From the NCBI RefSeq assembly GCF_900604485.1, contig NZ_UWOP01000001.1, positions 2,002,369 to 2,066,368 of the forward strand: a stretch of DNA of 64,000 nt. The letters are read 5' to 3'. The position numbers and the translations under genes were made by a program. Positions 62,867 through 64,000 of the stretch are shown here, in pieces (position 1 is the first letter of the stretch; each line of letters opens with the position of its first letter). This DNA comes from Enterococcus mediterraneensis. Its GTDB lineage: Bacteria > Bacillota > Bacilli > Lactobacillales > Enterococcaceae. Below the pieces are notes generated by a model. The model was not told the origin of the DNA and did not search any database. It saw only the letters and a program-made list of their open reading frames with translations.

Positions 62867-63049
62867 ATGGCTAACATTCAAGACACCCGCCAAAAGATAT
62901 TAGATCACTTCGAAAAAAATGGGTGGGATATTCCAGATGTAGCGAGTGCCTTAGGTATTACGGAGCAGTATCTCAGAAAAATTTTGAACAATCCCGAAAA
63001 ACATCTAAAGCAAATGACCGACATTATTTCTTACTACAAAATCAGATAG
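62867..63049 (+). CDS. Cro-like HTH protein
   Basis: 60 residues with one helix-turn-helix (NGWDIPDVASALGITEQYLRKILNNP). ATG 62867 follows GAAAGGAGAGGAG. First gene rightward of the switch, so it most likely opposes the repressor. The next gene begins 12 bp later. Confidence 0.7.
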   Translation: MANIQDTRQKILDHFEKNGWDIPDVASALGITEQYLRKILNNPEKHLKQMTDIISYYKIR

Positions 63050-63061
63050 GAGTGAAACTGC

Positions 63062-63382
63062 ATGCCGCAGCAATTTGAAGTAGTGGTGCCTATTGAGTTA
63101 CCGCCAAACTTAAAAATCGTGGATACGTCAATGCTCGGAGAAAATGAAACGCTACTAGGCAAAACATGGAATTATGCAGATCTCCGTGCTTGGTTAGGAA
63201 ACAAATCAAAAGAGTGGATTGAAGATAATATCCTCTACAATCCCAAATACAGCCGAGAAATCAAGCAAATGATCGATAGTGGTTATATCGTACACAAAGG
63301 AGCAAAAGGAAGTCCTTGGAAATTTAAAGCGCGCGAAATGGCGTTGTTTCTAGATGAACACTGGACTGAGTTTAATTGGTGA
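63062..63382 (+). CDS. DUF771 phage early protein
   Basis: 106 residues. TWNYADLRAWLGNKSKEWIEDNILYNPKY and the C-terminal GSPWKFKAREMALFLDEHW are the DUF771 pattern. Such proteins sit next to cro in phages of lactic bacteria; they resemble a DNA-binding excisionase fold, but the role is unknown. AGGAGTG precedes the ATG. Confidence 0.75.
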   Translation: MPQQFEVVVPIELPPNLKIVDTSMLGENETLLGKTWNYADLRAWLGNKSKEWIEDNILYNPKYSREIKQMIDSGYIVHKGAKGSPWKFKAREMALFLDEHWTEFNW

Positions 63383-63402
63383 TCTGCTGAAAGGAGAACA
63401 AA

Positions 63403-63564
63403 ATGAAATACCTATCAGAACTACAAACCGTACTATATCTCATCATGTTGGTATTGATCGCTAGCGTAAACCTTAAAGCGAGTTTGATCCTGATTGCTTT
63501 TGCGGGCGTGCTTGGAATCTTAGCAAAGCGGGGCACACAAAAAGCCAGCGAGGAGGCTGACTAG
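63403..63564 (+). CDS. Small phage membrane protein
   Basis: 53 residues: MKYLSELQTVLYLIMLVLIASVNLKASLILIAFAGVLGIL read in segments shows two hydrophobic helices (about 8-24 and 27-42), then a polar tail (KRGTQKASEEAD). ATG 63403 has AAAGGAG in front. It ends one base before the GTG start of the next gene. Confidence 0.6.
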   Translation: MKYLSELQTVLYLIMLVLIASVNLKASLILIAFAGVLGILAKRGTQKASEEAD

Positions 63565-63786
63565 GTGGGAGCAAAAGAAGTGGTTATTTCCTTCGTAAAA
63601 ACATTATTACAAATAGTGATTTGCTATTCGATTTGGGTATCGTTCGATAACCAAATAGCAAAAGTGATTGTAACGATTCTGGGTGCACTTACATTAAACG
63701 CTTTAATTATATCTATTTGTCAACTTTATGACTACTTGAAAAAATCGCTAATTAGATTTTGTAAAAAAGGTCTCCACGATAAATAA
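63565..63786 (+). CDS. Small phage membrane protein
   Basis: 73 residues with two hydrophobic helices (about 8-27 and 32-52) and a basic tail (KKSLIRFCKKGLHDK). The GTG at 63565 directly follows the TAG of the previous gene, with AGGAGG 8 nt upstream inside that gene. With its neighbour it may form a two-component membrane function. Unknown family. Confidence 0.6.
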   Translation: MGAKEVVISFVKTLLQIVICYSIWVSFDNQIAKVIVTILGALTLNALIISICQLYDYLKKSLIRFCKKGLHDK

Positions 63787-64000
63787 GCTGCGGAAAATAT
63801 CCAGTAGATGAAGTTGACTAACTTAGCTGCAACACTATTTTCCTTTATTCCTAAGTATTGAACAATTTTTGAAGGCAGGAAAATGATTGCATTGATCCAG
63901 TAGTTGAAAGTTAGAACCTCTTTGTATTGAAGTTCGAAATAGTCTAAAAGGTTTTCTAGCGCATACAATTCCTTAGGTATCAATTGATTATGCAACGAGG
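63732..64000 (-). CDS. Possible leftward gene opposite the phage early region, partial
   Basis: An open minus-strand frame from the window edge to 63732, at least 87 residues (YALENLLDYFELQYKEVL, then FIYWIFSAAYLSWRPFLQ), with no stop up to the edge and with few stops expected in such AT-rich DNA. The plus strand there has no ORF. It overlaps the preceding gene tail to tail by 55 bp. The hydrophobic C-terminus suggests a membrane-associated product. The start is outside or at TTG 63995. Confidence 0.35.
   Translation of the reverse strand, partial: SLHNQLIPKELYALENLLDYFELQYKEVLTFNYWINAIIFLPSKIVQYLGIKENSVAAKLVNFIYWIFSAAYLSWRPFLQNLISDFFK

Larger units (their letters stand above)
59880..64000. 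mobile_element. Left end (lysogeny module) of a prophage, incomplete
   Basis: Integrase, lipoprotein, ImmA/IrrE protease and repressor run leftward; a Cro-like gene, DUF771 and small membrane protein genes run rightward. This is the standard lysogeny module of a temperate siphovirus of Gram-positives. The attachment core should lie between the TetR terminator (59878) and the integrase stop (60022) but no tRNA or repeat identifies it. The element continues beyond the window. Confidence 0.8.

Overview
The window reads as a low-GC Firmicutes chromosome, most likely Enterococcus. The evidence is a tmRNA encoding the tag AKNENSYALAA, a lipoteichoic acid synthase, an Mn-type NRAMP transporter behind a DtxR/EfaR-like palindrome, cre-like boxes, strong AGGAGG ribosome binding sites and frequent TTG/GTG starts. 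The species is not resolved.

Layout. (1) 1-11.4 kb is accessory DNA. It holds the end of an intracellular acetyl-xylan/xylo-oligosaccharide operon (GH8, SGNH esterase, alpha/beta esterase, GH43), a promoter with a structured orphan leader, a complete IS21-family element that cuts the following gene, and the right-hand control/recombination end of a Tn916-type conjugative element (sigma-like Orf7, Orf8-like, Xis-like, tyrosine integrase). (2) 11.5-20.9 kb is chromosomal: alpha/beta hydrolase, free-methionine-R-sulfoxide reductase, DUF378, MazG-like, an HrtBA-type heme efflux operon with its TetR regulator and twin operators, an RpiR regulator and a Gfo/Idh/MocA oxidoreductase. (3) 19.7-29.6 kb is a beta-glucoside locus: AraC regulator, GH3, PTS EIIC without EIIA/EIIB, ROK kinase, GH1, acyl-esterase, DUF4091. 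(4) 29.8-42 kb: P-type ATPase, Mga-like regulator, tmRNA, HAD phosphatase, SdpI-like protein with a two-component system, an apparently degenerate ABC pair, and ltaS. (5) 42-59.8 kb is core metabolism and envelope: rRNA methyltransferase, aroD, ybaK, flavoprotein, gdhA, pgi, PH-domain protein, aquaporin, membrane GDPD, TVP38, mntH, a split ThrE/YjjPB exporter, DUF1576 and a TetR regulator. (6) 59.9-64 kb is the left (lysogeny) end of a prophage, cut by the window edge.

How the parts work together. The xylan and beta-glucoside loci both combine glycosidases with deacylating esterases, which suits decorated plant oligosaccharides. Heme stress (HrtBA) and manganese supply (mntH) each show a readable operator. 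The prophage carries an unusual switch: two near-perfect promoters face each other between repressor and Cro-like genes, with repeated operators and a perfect 20-bp inverted repeat. Two short plus-strand transcription units are predicted against the leftward lysogeny genes.

Best candidates for something undescribed: the prophage switch and its two small-RNA candidates; a pair of paralogous ~72-75 aa proteins of unknown function, each behind a long AT-rich leader; an ABC-like operon whose ATPase subunit has lost Walker A; and the orphan structured leader at 4.6-4.9 kb. All functional calls rest on reading motifs by eye; no database search was possible.
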